The notes: generated by a model not told the origin, from the letters alone. Positions 47,015 to 58,772 are shown, counted from the stretch's first letter. The stretch is DNA of 64,000 nt from Zantedeschia hybrid cultivar (GCA_030544215.1 JARZZO010000013.1:27945229-28009228), one strand, 5' to 3'. Made by a program: numbers and translations.

Positions 47015-47016
47015 CG

Positions 47017-48072
47017 TGATGTAGACTGGATCTATCACGACCGGACTCCGAGGCCGGAATCCGGAAAAGAGGATCCGAAGCCGGTTCGGATCGGTGTTGT
47101 TGGGGCCCGACGGGGATCCGGAAGGCCGAGGAAGCGGAGGCGGAGACGAGGGTCCGAAGGCCGAAGGGCGCCTCGGTCGGTGCGGACTCGTCCTCCGGGA
47201 AGTCGGGGTCGAGGCTCCTTCGGCGAGCGAAGGGGCGGCGCGGATGAAGCTCTTCCCGGCTATACGGCCGACAGGCGATGAAGCCGAAGCCGATGGTCCG
47301 AAGCCGGAAGGGTCTCGGACTCGGCTTGCTCTTGGATAGTGAGCCCAAGAGCCCCTTTTTGCCGGACGAAGGGATAGCGCGGGGCCGAGTCTCCCGTTGC
47401 GGGGCAGCCGTCGTACGGCGTCGAGACCAGGGAGAGGAATCCGAGGTCGGCGGCCGAGACCGACTCGGGAAGGTCGGCGATGATTCGAACCGAGCTCCTG
47501 CAGGAGGGAAAGAAGAAGAAACCGGTCAGCAGGAGTCCCGGGCTCTGGCCCTTAGGAACCCCCTCCGACGGTCAAGTTAGCTTTTGAAGATGATTCGATT
47601 CAGAAAGCAAGAAGTAGCTTTAATGCTTTTTGGACCGTAGTCCTTAAGGGTCTCGGAGGCAAAGAGTTGCATACCTTTGGCAATAAATAGCGGTGTATTT
47701 ATAGCAGAGGATAGAGGTTGGTTAACGGTGGTAGCCGATATAGGACTATGTTTGGGCTTACAGGTAAACCGCCATAGTGTTGGATCCGCCACTGGAGTGG
47801 GCCGGACTCGGCTATCGGGCCGAAGGGGGTTGGGCCGCTGAGGGGCCGAAGCCTGCTGGGCCTTGGGCTGCCGTGCTGTTCCCGGGCCGAAGGCTGGTGG
47901 GCCGCTGACGGGCTGAAGCCTGTTGGGCCGGGAGCGACGGTGCCGCTTACTGGGCCGAGGGCTGCTGGGCCGCCGATGGGCTGGAGGCCGCCGGAGGGCC
48001 TGGTACTGCTGTTGTTGGGCTGAACGGGGTTTGGGCCTGCTCTAATGGGCCGAATCGGATTCTGCCTCATCA
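47017..48072 (-). repeat. 5' LTR of the TR-GAG element
   Basis: 1056 bp, four differences from the left LTR. TATAAATA on the minus strand at 47696-47703. The same GGGCC-rich U3 lies at 47798-48052. Confidence 0.92.
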
Positions 48073-48077
48073 ATTAC
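48073..48077. repeat. Target-site duplication ATTAC (right)
   Basis: Identical to 41773-41777. Confidence 0.9.
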
Positions 48078-48469
48078 TATTGAAAACTTATTGACTAACA
48101 TATACCAAAGTACCTAGGCAATATAATATTGAGGTATTAATTCATTCGCATAACTGGGGAATCTCTAGTCCCATCCATCATTCTAGTCATATATTTCTAG
48201 ACTCCAAATTTCATGTTAATATTAATTCGTGTCATAATAGCACACATTTGAGTACTCACAGCACCCTGTCTAACACACCACAATGAAAAAATACCTTGGG
48301 AGGAAGGTACGTGCTCGGTGCAGGGAAGGCAAATCGTGGTTGATGGAGAGATCCTCGTGAGACAACAATGAAGGTGGAAGCAGGATCCTCCTCTTCATGT
48401 AGGTGGCTACCAGAGTCTCCCACAAAGTTCCATACAACATGATCTGGGGTTCGTTGGTGGTACCCCAAG

Positions 48470-48505
<36 letters not shown>

Positions 48506-51349
48506 AAGTGAGGGAGAGCAAAAGAAAAGCTCTAACCCCTTTGCTGTCATCTCCTAAACTATTGTTTATAGATGTGGTACACGGCACAGATGGAACAAGA
48601 AGTATCTTGCTTAATGTGGTACACGTCCCTCTTTTGAGGTAGAGCGTCACTTCATTACGAGCAGCCGCCCATAATTTACTGATCAACTTAATTGTCTGAT
48701 TTAGTCGCTTAATCAGATCGACTTCAACTTCAGAATAGCATGTGACAGATCATCTTATAAGTAGATGAATGAACCATCTAATTCACAAGGATTCCAACTT
48801 AAGCCATCGGTGTGACTTTGTTAGGAAGTTTCTCCTCTTACAAATTATAAAAAAATTAAGATCTTTAATAGTTATAGAATACTAAAATCTAATGGTCCGA
48901 ATTTATGAGAGGACAAACAAATGGCAACTTACTTGGTTATTGTGCATGGGATAAAACAGTCTTTATATGTGATTGAGACAATCTTCCGGGTTGTCATTTT
49001 TTGATCCATTCTCATAGAGCTAGCTAGGTCGGAAGCACAAGGTCCCCACTACTTCATATTAAATGATGTCGTAGGTATTTTGGAGTCTTTTGTTTTTGTT
49101 TTTTGTTTTTTCCCCTCTCTTATAAAACTGTGGAGTCTTCGTTACCAGTCTTTGAATCAGTTTAGTCAAATGTGTGCGTCCACCCTCCAGTGCGTCATGC
49201 AATTTAATCTTCTTGTGCTAAGTTTTTAATGGGGAGGTCATGGTGAGCCAACTACACGTTCAGAACAAATAAACTATTGAGGAAGCATTACATACGTACT
49301 CCTAAAAAATAATATATATACCCCCCTCCACTCCCACGTATTGTTATCAATATCCATTAAACCTTCAAATGGGTTGTAGTTATACTCCGTCTAATTGTCA
49401 TTAAATCAAATCCAAAGATTTTGTGTATGTACTATTAAATTCACTAATTTACATATGTACCCTTGACGCTATTCTGATTTATGAAATCTTTTTAGCATCT
49501 TTGGTTGGAGTTCACAGAATTTTGATCAGGAGATATAATTGCAACCTTTCAGAAGTTTTTTTAGGAGTGCTGATAACAATATCAGGGATGACTTATTCTA
49601 ACTGATTCAATGGTTGCCCTCTGGCGGTGCAACAAGTATTATTACTCATATTATGTTGTAGATAAAAGATGTGAAAAACTCATGGTAATATCTTTGAAAA
49701 TTGCACATATATGTCACACTGGACGGTGATCTCACCCGTTTCCGTGTTTGTCCCATATTGTGGCCTACCCTTGCTCTGCTTAGCCATTGACTAGGGAGAT
49801 TCTTCAAACATGGAGAAGGAAAATTGGCATCAATGACAGTGCGATGTGACGGGTAATTCAGGTATATATTTTACCAGTCAAACTGACATATATTTTCTTA
49901 TGTTTCCATCCAGTTGGACGGCAATTAACTAAATTAGTTGGAACTTGGGCACCTAGAACCCGCACAAGGGTACAACAGAAACATTCAAACATTAAGGTAG
50001 TACATAAAACGAAGACTCTTCATGTTCACATTTTAGATAGGTCGCCTAGAGCGTGATGCTTTTGTCTATGGGCAGGCCATGGCGGAGTGAAAGTGGAAGC
50101 TTGTGGGCTCGGTTGGTGCCTTGGTGATCCTAACCACACATGCAAGGGAGGGGGCCATCGGACATGCTAACCACACGGACGTTGTTGGTGTGCCTTAGCG
50201 TCACTTTGATTAAAGAGGAGGGCGAATATGGAGAAAATATGTTTAATTTTGTTTTGACAAGCGAATTGATTTGTACCGGTACAGAATAACATATTCAGAG
50301 AATAAAGAGAATAAGCCATCTCATCTTACATCCAAAAATTATTTATTCTTCTTATTCTGTCAACGAGCCCCACAAAACTATCACATCGAAATATCTCTTA
50401 TTTTAGTATACTGTGAGCCCCACGTGATAACTTATTCAAAGTGAGGCTAAGAGTAAGACATCGGAAATTGGAAGCGATAGATGTGACAAAAGACTATATA
50501 TCTTACAACACTCGTTTCAATGTGGAACACATCACTTTGTTGACACCCCACTTCATTCACGCCTGTATTCAAACCAAAAGGAAAAAAAGAAAAACTTCAT
50601 TCACACTGAACGTACGTAATTTAGTGGCTGCTGACCCTAAAAACGCTTATGGTTCAAGTATAATTAAAAATGGAAGAATTAAAAGGATATTTAGAAAAAA
50701 GTCAATCTAAACAACAACACTTCCTATATCCGCTACTCTTTCAAGAGTATATTTATGCACTTGCTCATGAGTTAATTATCTCATTCCGGCGGCGATCACT
50801 TCGGAGGTGTTTGCAAGCATGAGTGAAAAATATTTCCTCAACTAATGTACACATAGTTTGCAAGCATGAGTAAAAGCTAGTTGGAAAAATATCATTTATA
50901 TTCTTAGAATTTTTTTTTTCCTTGGATCTATTTCCTCACCCCTTTTCATGGCAAAGTATTTCCACGGAAAATATTTATCACTCTCTCTCTCTCCACGTCC
51001 GTCCTCATGTCACACTCTCTTCATATTTTCCTCTTATCGTGTAGGAATTCCAACATCTCCATGAGATTTGCAAATACGTATTTTTCTTTTACAAGAAAAT
51101 ATTTTTATGATTTTTTATCTTTCAGAAAAATATTTTCGATCAAAAAATATTTTTCGTGATTCTCTACTTTTCGGAAAAATATTGACAATGCAAATACCCC
51201 TTGACCAGAATCTCACATGTGATGTACGCCATCTTATTCAAAAGAAAGTTTCAATGTTAAGCCATGGCCATGATATAATTAGGAAGATTTTTTTTCTCTT
51301 GCAAATTGATGGTCGAGGCACTCACAGATAAATCACGGATGAAGGTTCT
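48078..51349. other. Intergenic repeats, no gene seen
   Basis: 48290-48560 is a diverged copy of 35970-36260 with a (GA)n run at 48474-48502. 49780-49965 is a diverged copy of 35740-35960. 50820-51190 carries repeated AAAATATTTT words. The rest shows nothing I can name. Confidence 0.5.
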
Positions 51350-51732
51350 GAGACCACTGAAGCATATCTAGACACTTATAGGACGAAACACACGGTCAGA
51401 AAGGGCCTCAGGTGTGGTTCCGGGGGAGCCCTCTCTACGGTCAAGCCAGCAAGAAGAAATTAAAGAGGATAAGGTAAAAGGTATCACGTAATAGATGTCA
51501 CCTACCTTTATTTGATGTAAGCAGTGCCCTTAAATAGTTAGTAGTTGGGAACTCTTTTTTGCTACTAACGATATAGGATTATCTTTATGAATAAGGTACG
51601 CACATTAAAACATGTTGTTGCCTCCCTTTGCATAATGGGCCTAAAGCCCATTAACCTATTTCATTTCATAATGGATCCGGAGCAGGGTCATCTCTCGGCC
51701 TACTTAGGCCCAGCTCCCAGCTTACCTTGTCA
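51350..51732 (-). repeat. Partial LTR of an older LARD-like element
   Basis: Similar in layout to the right-hand part of the TR-GAG LTR: GGCCTAAAGCCCATT and TAGGCCCAG words, ending CTTGTCA, then a CATATGGCCCCCTACT polypurine-type tract (51733-51750) like that of the TR-GAG element. The left edge is not defined. Confidence 0.4.
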
Positions 51733-51774
51733 TATGGCCCCCTACTCCCGCTTTGCCTTTAGATGAATAAGGCG

Positions 51775-51779
51775 TCAGG
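51775..51779. repeat. Target-site duplication of the Tekay element (left)
   Basis: TCAGG against CCAGG at 61163-61167; four of five bases match. Confidence 0.6.
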
Positions 51780-54111
51780 TGTAAGGATCGAGACTTTCGG
51801 ATCCGGTTTTCGGGTCGGACCCTGTAGTTCTAGCCCTTGTGAGGGGCGGGAGTTCTAAGTCGAATCGCGTCAGGACCCCGAGACGCGTTTTAAACGGCGT
51901 CCACCGTGGCAGACGCGTTTCAGGTTCTGCCACGTGGGTGCCACGTGGACTGACTTTGGGCTGCGAAAGTACGGCCCTGTCAGGTCGTCTGAACGGCGTC
52001 CGTGTGGGTCGACGCCTTTCAGACTACGACTCTGGGTGTGTCAGAGTACGGCCCTGACAAGTTGTCTGAATGGCGTCTGTATAGGACGACGCGTTTCAGA
52101 ATCTTGTCAGAGCGGCCGTCATGTCACCTGATAGGCGTCCGTGCATGTCGACACGTTTTAGCCAGTTTCTGGTTAACCCCGCGAGCCCTCCTTCTTTCCC
52201 TCATTTTCTCCTACTCTCCTTCTCTCCTTCTCCTCCGGCGACCGGCGGCGACCCCCTCCTCCTCCCTCTTTTCCTCACACCATTTCGCCTCTCCCTCCAC
52301 TCCATCCTCTACCTGGCTCCTACCCCTACCACCCCCACTTCCACTGCGGCGTTCTGCTCTCCGGACGGCGGCCGACGTCACGGTGGGGCTAGGACGACCT
52401 CGGCAGTACCGGCGGCGGCGTGGGGAGAGACAGGCGGACGGCTTGAAGCTCGGAGGCGTTCGAGTGTCCGGTAGGGTGACGTTCCCCATAGCATCGTGAT
52501 TAAAACCATGTTTTTCCTCGTTTATGCATGTGGAAGATCTTTGATTTGGGGGTTAGAATGAGCATGTTTAGGAGTTCATCTGATGATAAGAGGGATTTCC
52601 ACGAATGTATTGCCTATGGATGGTATGGTTTCTCTTCTTCCCTCCGTTTTGGGTTTGTTTGGGGTTGGAAAGGGAGCCCTCGGGTTCAGGGCGATCCTGG
52701 TTCCTGGGCTTGAAAGACGTCGTGCATGGACGACGCCTTTTTGAAGGGCGTCGGGCCATCAGGACGCCTTTTAGACAGGAATCGCCTGACAGGCAGTCTG
52801 CCAGGTCGGGAATTCAGAGCTTAAAAGACGTCATGGGTGAACGACGCATTTTTGAATGGCGTCAGGCACCCACGACGCCTTTTAAGGCAGAAAATCCCCT
52901 GAGTAAAGGTCTTGGAATTCCGGGTTTCTGTGTTGAATGACGTCTGGGGATGTCGACGCCTTTTAAAAGGCGACCACGGGTGTCGACGCCTTTTAAGGCC
53001 AGATTCTGGAAATTGATTTATGTGAACCTGTACATAGGGCTTGAATGGCGTCGACCTCGGTCGACGCGATTTTAGACAGAATTCCACTAATTCATGCCAG
53101 TAAAACGTGTTCATACTGCTAGATAGTTTGTTAGCACATGTTTTAATGCACCCGATAGAGATGGATTCCTCATGATCGGATGGTTCTATGTGTGTTATGC
53201 GATCGCGGGCTTTTCACGTGACCGGATCGCACTGTGTTGGGTTTTCAGTTACTGTGGACCTGGAGTGACATTGTAGCACTTTATCACCCTGTGCTGGTGG
53301 GGGCGTGAGCACAGCGCCGGTGGGGGCGTGGGCGGGGTGACGCCTAGTGAGAGAGGGTCACCTGGTGAACCCCGAGGTCAGCTAGTACCGGTGTCGGAGT
53401 GGTACATTCGGAGAGTCACTCATGCTGAGGGAAGGGATAGTCACCTGAGCCAGTTGGGCCGGAGTAGCGAGCGTGCTATCCGAGGGGCTGCTCCTTGGTC
53501 TCAGCGGGTCGTGGTTTTTCTCACCGTTGTTTGTACGGTTGGCGAGTTCTATCGAGACGGCAGTTGTAGGTTTTCTAACGGTTGGCTTAGAATGTGCATG
53601 ATTATTATATTTCGACTGCATGTGTTCTCACGTAGAGAATTAGATATCGTACCTGCCACTACACTTGTTACTTTACTGTTAGCTGTACTTTACACTTGTG
53701 GGTGTGTGCGTGGGCAGTGGGGATCGAAGGATCCCTACTGAGTCTTGTCTTGAGCCTCACCCCTGCGGTTTTCAGGTGAGGACTCCCAGCAGACTTAGAG
53801 CGGCGTGTGCGGCTGGGTGTGGTGTGCCTTCAGCGGTTGTTCCGGGGTATGCCCCGATGTAGTTGTTATTTATCTTTGGCCTGTATGTTTAATTATTTCC
53901 TTCTGTTGGAGAATGTAATTATTTGCTGTATCGAGTCGCATTGTAATAATTTTAATTCCTGCACTTTTAATTCAAGTCAATGCGATGTGAATGTTTAGCT
54001 TAGTTTATTATTTATTTCCCAGACTGACTAGATCCTGGTTTGGTCCCAAATTAATGATTCGGTACCCATTTAGTAATCGGATCCCCGATTATAGGGTGGC
54101 GGGTCGTTACA
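51780..54111 (+). repeat. 5' LTR of the Tekay element
   Basis: 2332 bp with 12 dyad cassettes (51866-53068), a GC-rich leader-like part (52190-52480), and a G-rich run (53295-53338). The small frames across it (for example 52002-52499) are not genes. Confidence 0.95.
51866..53068. repeat. Twelve dyad cassettes (arm-N10-arm) in the 5' LTR
   Basis: Cores at 51866-51887, 51896-51917, 51995-52016, 52072-52093, 52134-52155, 52716-52737, 52747-52768, 52827-52848, 52858-52879, 52939-52960, 52969-52990 and 53047-53068. Each is six bases (GGCGTC, GACGTC, CGCGTC or GGCGAC), ten variable bases, six bases (mostly GACGCC or GACGCG). Outer flanks tend to TGAA before and TTTTAG or TTTCAG after, extending the dyad. 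Confidence 0.88.
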
Positions 54112-54113
54112 GT

Positions 54114-54125
54114 TGGTATCAGAGC
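54114..54125 (+). promoter_or_regulatory. Primer-binding site, initiator Met tRNA
   Basis: TGGTATCAGAGC, two bases after the LTR end. 54126-54266 is the short untranslated leader to the gag start. Confidence 0.92.
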
Positions 54126-54266
54126 ATACGGTCTGGCAAATAAATAAATAACTAGGTTAAATGTTGTAATTCGGCAAATAAATACATTATCCCGTACAGG
54201 CACGGCGATAGCATAGGTTTTAGGACTTTAATTAGAACTTTTGATTTTGTAATTATAGGCGCGTAG

Positions 54267-57200
54267 ATGGCTCCTAGGAAGAGGATGCTAGTTATTCGAG
54301 AGCGGGGAGATGCCCCTAGTGGGTCTGAGGCAGGGAGGCCGAGTGTTGAGCAGTTTATGGAGGCCATGATGGATACTATGGCTCGATATCAGACTCGAGA
54401 TCCTAGCGAGGGTTCTAGTACTCGGGGAGGGACCACAGCTACACTTGAGAGGTTCTTGAAGTTGAGGCCACCTCACTTCACCGGTCGTCCCGACCCTGAC
54501 GAGGCCATTCATTGGCTTAGAGAGATTGAGAAGACTTTTGATACTATGGACTGTGCAGCAGTAGAGAGGACCCCATTGGCTACCTTCATGCTGAAGGATA
54601 GCGCCTATGACTGGTGGACCACACTGAAGAGTTTGTCTTATGGGGACAAGAGTCTTAGGGAAATTTCTTGGGAGACCTTTGTCAAGGAATTCAATACACA
54701 ATATTTCCCTAGACATGTCCAGCGAGCCAAGGAGAAGGAGTTTATGGATCTGACGTAGGGGAGTATGACGGTACTTGAGTACGAGGCGAAGTTTGTTTCG
54801 CTGGGACGGTTCGTGCCTTTCATATCTGGGGACGAGGTGCGTCGCACGGAGAGGTTTGTGGATGGGCTTAGGCTCAGTTTGAGGAACTTCATGGCGTCCC
54901 ATTGTTGTACAGACTTGGCGTCAGCTGTTAGGCGTGCAGCAGCTGTGGAGGCTCAACAGATCCAGTCGGCCCGAGAGAGAGGGCAGACTGTTCAGGGGCT
55001 AGCGCGAGGCGGGAGTAAGGCAGCGGCACCGGCTCCTTCTGTCGGATCGGGATCGTCTTCTCTCGGCTCCCGATTCAGGAGATTCTTCAGGGGTGGTGGC
55101 AGCAGTAGTGGCAGCAGCGGCAGCAGTAGGCCTAGACAGGGGCAGCAGAGTCAGACAGTGTCCAGTGCACAGCAGGAGCCAGCTCAGAGGCTTCCGGCTG
55201 TTTGTCAGCAATGTGGTGGTGCTCATGGCGGGACTCAGTGTCCCACTCTTCCCAGGCGGTGTTTTACTTGCGGCCAACAGGGCCATCTGGCGAGGCAGTG
55301 CCCGCAGGGGCATAGTCAGGGGCAGGGTCATGGCGATCAGAAGAAGCCGAGGACTCAGGGGAGAGTTCTAGCTATCACCAGGAGGGAGGCTCGCGCATCC
55401 AACTTGGTGGAAGGTACACTCTCTGTCCTTGGGAACTCTGCGCATGTGTTGATCGATTCAGGTGCTTCGCATTCTTTTATTTCCGAGCAGTTCCTAGACA
55501 TTCTTTCTGCACCCGTTGTTGAGTTGTCTGATGGTCTGATGGTTGAGGTTCCTTCTGGAGACTTCATGATATCTTATAATTGTTTGAGGGATGTTCCCTT
55601 GACCATTGAGGGTCATGTACTACCTGCCCAGTTGGTCGTACTTGCTATTCGTGATTTCGATATCATCCTGGGTATGGATTGGTTGGAAGCCTTTTATGCG
55701 GAGGTGGACTGCCACAGGAAGAGGGTGCGCTTCTCTATTCCGGACATCCCGACCTTCTTCTTCCAAGGTATTAGGCTTTCTCCTCGAGGTATTCTCATTT
55801 CTGCCTTTAAGGCACGAAGGTTGCTTGCTGGTGGCTGCGAGGCTTTCTTAGCCTCTGTCGTTGTTTCTGATGTCCGTGCTAGTCCCAGTCCTTGGGAGGT
55901 ACCTGTTGTTTGTGATTTCGTAGATGTTTTTCCTGAGGAGCTGCCTGGCCTTCCTCCTCAGCGAGAGGTTGAATTTACCATCGAGCTTGCACCAGGTACG
56001 GCGCCCTCGTCTAAGGCCCCGTATCGGATGGCGCCAGCCGAACTCGCGGAGTTGAAGGCGCAGTTGCAGGAGTTGTTGGATAAGGGTTTCATTCGTCCCA
56101 GTACATCTCCGTGGGGTGCTCCAGTTCTGTTTGTCAGGAAGAAGGATGGTTCTTTGAGATTGTGCATCGATTATAGGCAGCTGAACCAAGTGACAATAAA
56201 GAATAAGTACCCGCTTCCTAGGATCGATGACTTGATGGATCAGCTGCAGACCGCGAGGGTGTTCTCCAAGATCGATCTGAGATCTGGGTATTATCAGATG
56301 AGAATCAGGGATGTGGATGTTAGTAAGATGGCCTTCAGAACTCGGTATGGGCATTACGAGTTTTTGGTTATGCCCTTCGGCTTAACCAATGCTCCGGCGG
56401 CCTTTATGGATCTGATGAACCGAGTCTTCAGGACCTACCTGGACCAGTTTGTGGTTGTGTTTGTTGACGATATTCTGATCTATTCTTCTTCTGAGGAAGA
56501 GCACGCTGCTCATCTTCGGGCAGTGTTGCAGGTCCTGAGAGAGCAGCAACTTTATGCCAAGTTCAGCAAATGTGAATTTTAGCTGAACGAGGTGCACTTC
56601 CTTGGGCACGTTATTTCTGGTGAAGGCATCGCAGTGGATCCAGCTAAGATAGAGGCAGTGATGGACTGGAGCAGGCCGACTTCAGTGGCTGAGATCAGGA
56701 GCTTTCTGGGGCTTGCCGGATATTACAGGCGGTTTGTTCAGGGATTCTCTTCGATAGCGGCCCCCTTGTCGAGGTTGACTCGAAAGGGAGTTCGTTTTGT
56801 GTGGACTGAGGATTGTGAGCAGAGTTTTATTGAGCTAAAAACTCGTCTCACGTCAGCCCCAGTGTTGGTGCTTCCATCTGGGTCAGGTGGATTTGTGGTT
56901 TACTCAGATGCGTCCCGTCGAGGTTTGGGAGCAGTCCTTATGCATCATGGCAGGGTAGTTGCTTATGCTTCTCGGCAACTGAAGAGGCATGAAGAGAACT
57001 ATCCTACTCATGATTTAGAGCTTGCAGCTGTGGTGTTTGCACTGAAGATCTGGAGGCATTACTTATACGGAGAAAAATTCCAAGTTTTTACAGATCACAA
57101 GAGCTTGAAATATGTGTTCACTCAGAGAGACCTGAATCTGAGGCAGCGGAGGTGGATGGAGTTCGTTAAGGATTATGACTTTGACCTTTCTTATCATCCG

Positions 57201-58772
57201 GGCAAGGCGAATGTAGTGGCAGACGCTTTGAGTCGGAAGACGGTCATGTCATACCTCATGATTCGGGAGTGGAAATTGTTCGAGCAGGTGGTGGAATCCT
57301 CCTTTAGGGTTCCACGTGAAGAGGATAGAGCAGTGCTTGTCAGCCTGACTGTGAGACCGGCTGTGTACCATGCTGTGATTGAGGCTCAGAGGGCAGATGC
57401 TGAGTTACCGCAGATTCTCCAGAGGCCTGAGGTTGAGTTGTGGGATGATGGTACTGTCAGATTCAGAGGCAGACTCTATGTCCCGACTGAGGAAGACGTG
57501 CGCAGATGTGTTCTTGATGAGGCGCACCGTTCGAGGTATGCAGTGCATCCCGGGACAACAAAGATGTATCACTGTTTGAGGAGGCACTTCTGGTGGCCCG
57601 GTATGAAAAGAGATGTGGCTGAGTATGTGGCTAGATGTATGACATGCCAACAGGTTAAAGCCGAGCATCAGAGACCAGGAGGGTTGCTGCAACCCTTGCC
57701 GATTCCTGAGTGGAAATGGGAGCATGTGACGATGGACTTTGTGATGGGATTGCCTGCATCCCCTAGCAGGAGAGATGCTATCTGGGTCATCGTTGATCGG
57801 CTGACCAAGTCGGCACACTTCCTAGCCATTAGGAAGGACTGGTCGGTCGGCAAGCTGGCTAAGTTGTTTGTGGACCGGATTATCTCTCTGCACGGGGTAC
57901 CCTTGTCCATTGTATCGGATCGAGATCCGAGGTTTACTTCCAGATTCTGGAAGAGCTTTCAGCAGGCGCTGGGCACTCAGTTGGCTTTCAGCTCGGCCTA
58001 CCATCCTGAGACTGACGGGCAGTCGGAAAGGACTATTCAGACCTTGGAGGATATGCTCAGGGCGTGTTGCCTAGACTGGGGAGGTTCGTGGGAAAAACAC
58101 TTGTCCACCGTGGAGTTTGCCTACAACAACAGCTATCATTCTAGCATCGGCATGGCGCCTTATGAGGCTTTGTATGGGCGGCCGTGTCGATCTCCGGTGT
58201 GTTGGTCCGAGATCGGCGAGAGGCAGATAGCAGGACCTGAGTTAGTGCAGCAGTGTGCTGAGATTGCCAGGACGGTTCGGCAGAGGTTGACCGCAGCTCA
58301 GAACAGACAGAAGAGTTATGCTGACATCCGACGGAGACCACTTGAATTTGAGGTTGGGGACCACGTGTTTCTCCGAGTCTCACCCTCCAAGGGTGTGATG
58401 AGATTCGGGAAGCGAGGCAAGCTGAGTCCGCGATATATTGGACCTTTTCCCATTCTTGCTCGAATTGGGGAAACCGCGTATCAGCTGGCCTTGCCGCCCA
58501 GTCTTGCAGGAGTGCACGATGTGTTCTATGTGTCCTTGCTGAGGAAGTACGTTCAGGATCCGTCCCATGTGTTGGATTTTTCAAAATTGGAGGTCGCTGA
58601 GGATTTGTCTTTCCCAGAGTATCCGGTTCGTATTGAGGATCGCAGAGATCAGGTCTTGCGGAACAAGGTCGTGCCGTTGGTCAAGGTGATTTGGCAGTAC
58701 CGCTCCGGAGGTGAGGCGACCTGGGAACGAGAAGATGAGATGCGGGAGCAATTTCCTTACCTCTTTTCGTAA
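54267..58772 (+). pseudogene. Tekay gag-pol polyprotein with two in-frame stops
   Basis: One frame of 1502 codons, interrupted by TAG at 54756-54758 (in gag) and 56580-56582 (end of RT), each compatible with a single transition. Domains in order: gag (RPPHFTGRPDPDEAIHWL, then EYEAKFVSLGRF); two zinc-knuckle-like motifs (CQQCGGAHGGTQC near 55204, CFTCGQQGHLARQC at 55260-55301); protease (LIDSGASHSF, Asp at 55455); RT (LCIDYRQLNQ, MPFGLTNAPAAF, FVDDILIYS at 56460); RNase H (VVYSDASRRGLGAVL, FTDHKSLKYVF, NVVADALSRK); integrase zinc finger and core (HRSRYAVHPG, MTCQQVK, DRDPRF, TDGQSERTIQTLEDML); C-terminal chromodomain-like block ending at 58772. Apart from the stops every catalytic motif is intact. 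Confidence 0.95.

Larger units (their letters stand above)
41778..48072 (-). mobile_element. Young non-autonomous gag-only LTR element (TR-GAG/LARD type)
   Basis: A complete 6295 bp insertion with 1056 bp LTRs (TGATG...CATCA), perfect target duplication ATTAC, primer-binding site (46997-47014), polypurine tract (42834-42848) and one gag-like frame, all in minus orientation. There is no protease, RT, RNase H or integrase, so it must rely on an autonomous relative. Between gag and the 3' LTR are large tandem arrays and an antisense gene remnant. By eye the LTRs differ at four positions, so insertion is recent. Confidence 0.88.

Noticed and set aside
51771..51779. GGCGTCAGG next to the Tekay insertion as a half cassette or targeting signal
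   Set aside because: No opposing arm ten bases away in the restored flank; one occurrence is not evidence of targeting.
52002..52499. 165- and 117-residue frames in the Tekay LTR (also 59083-59580)
   Set aside because: CT- and GC-rich leader sequence inside LTRs; two long frames overlap and neither shows a domain.
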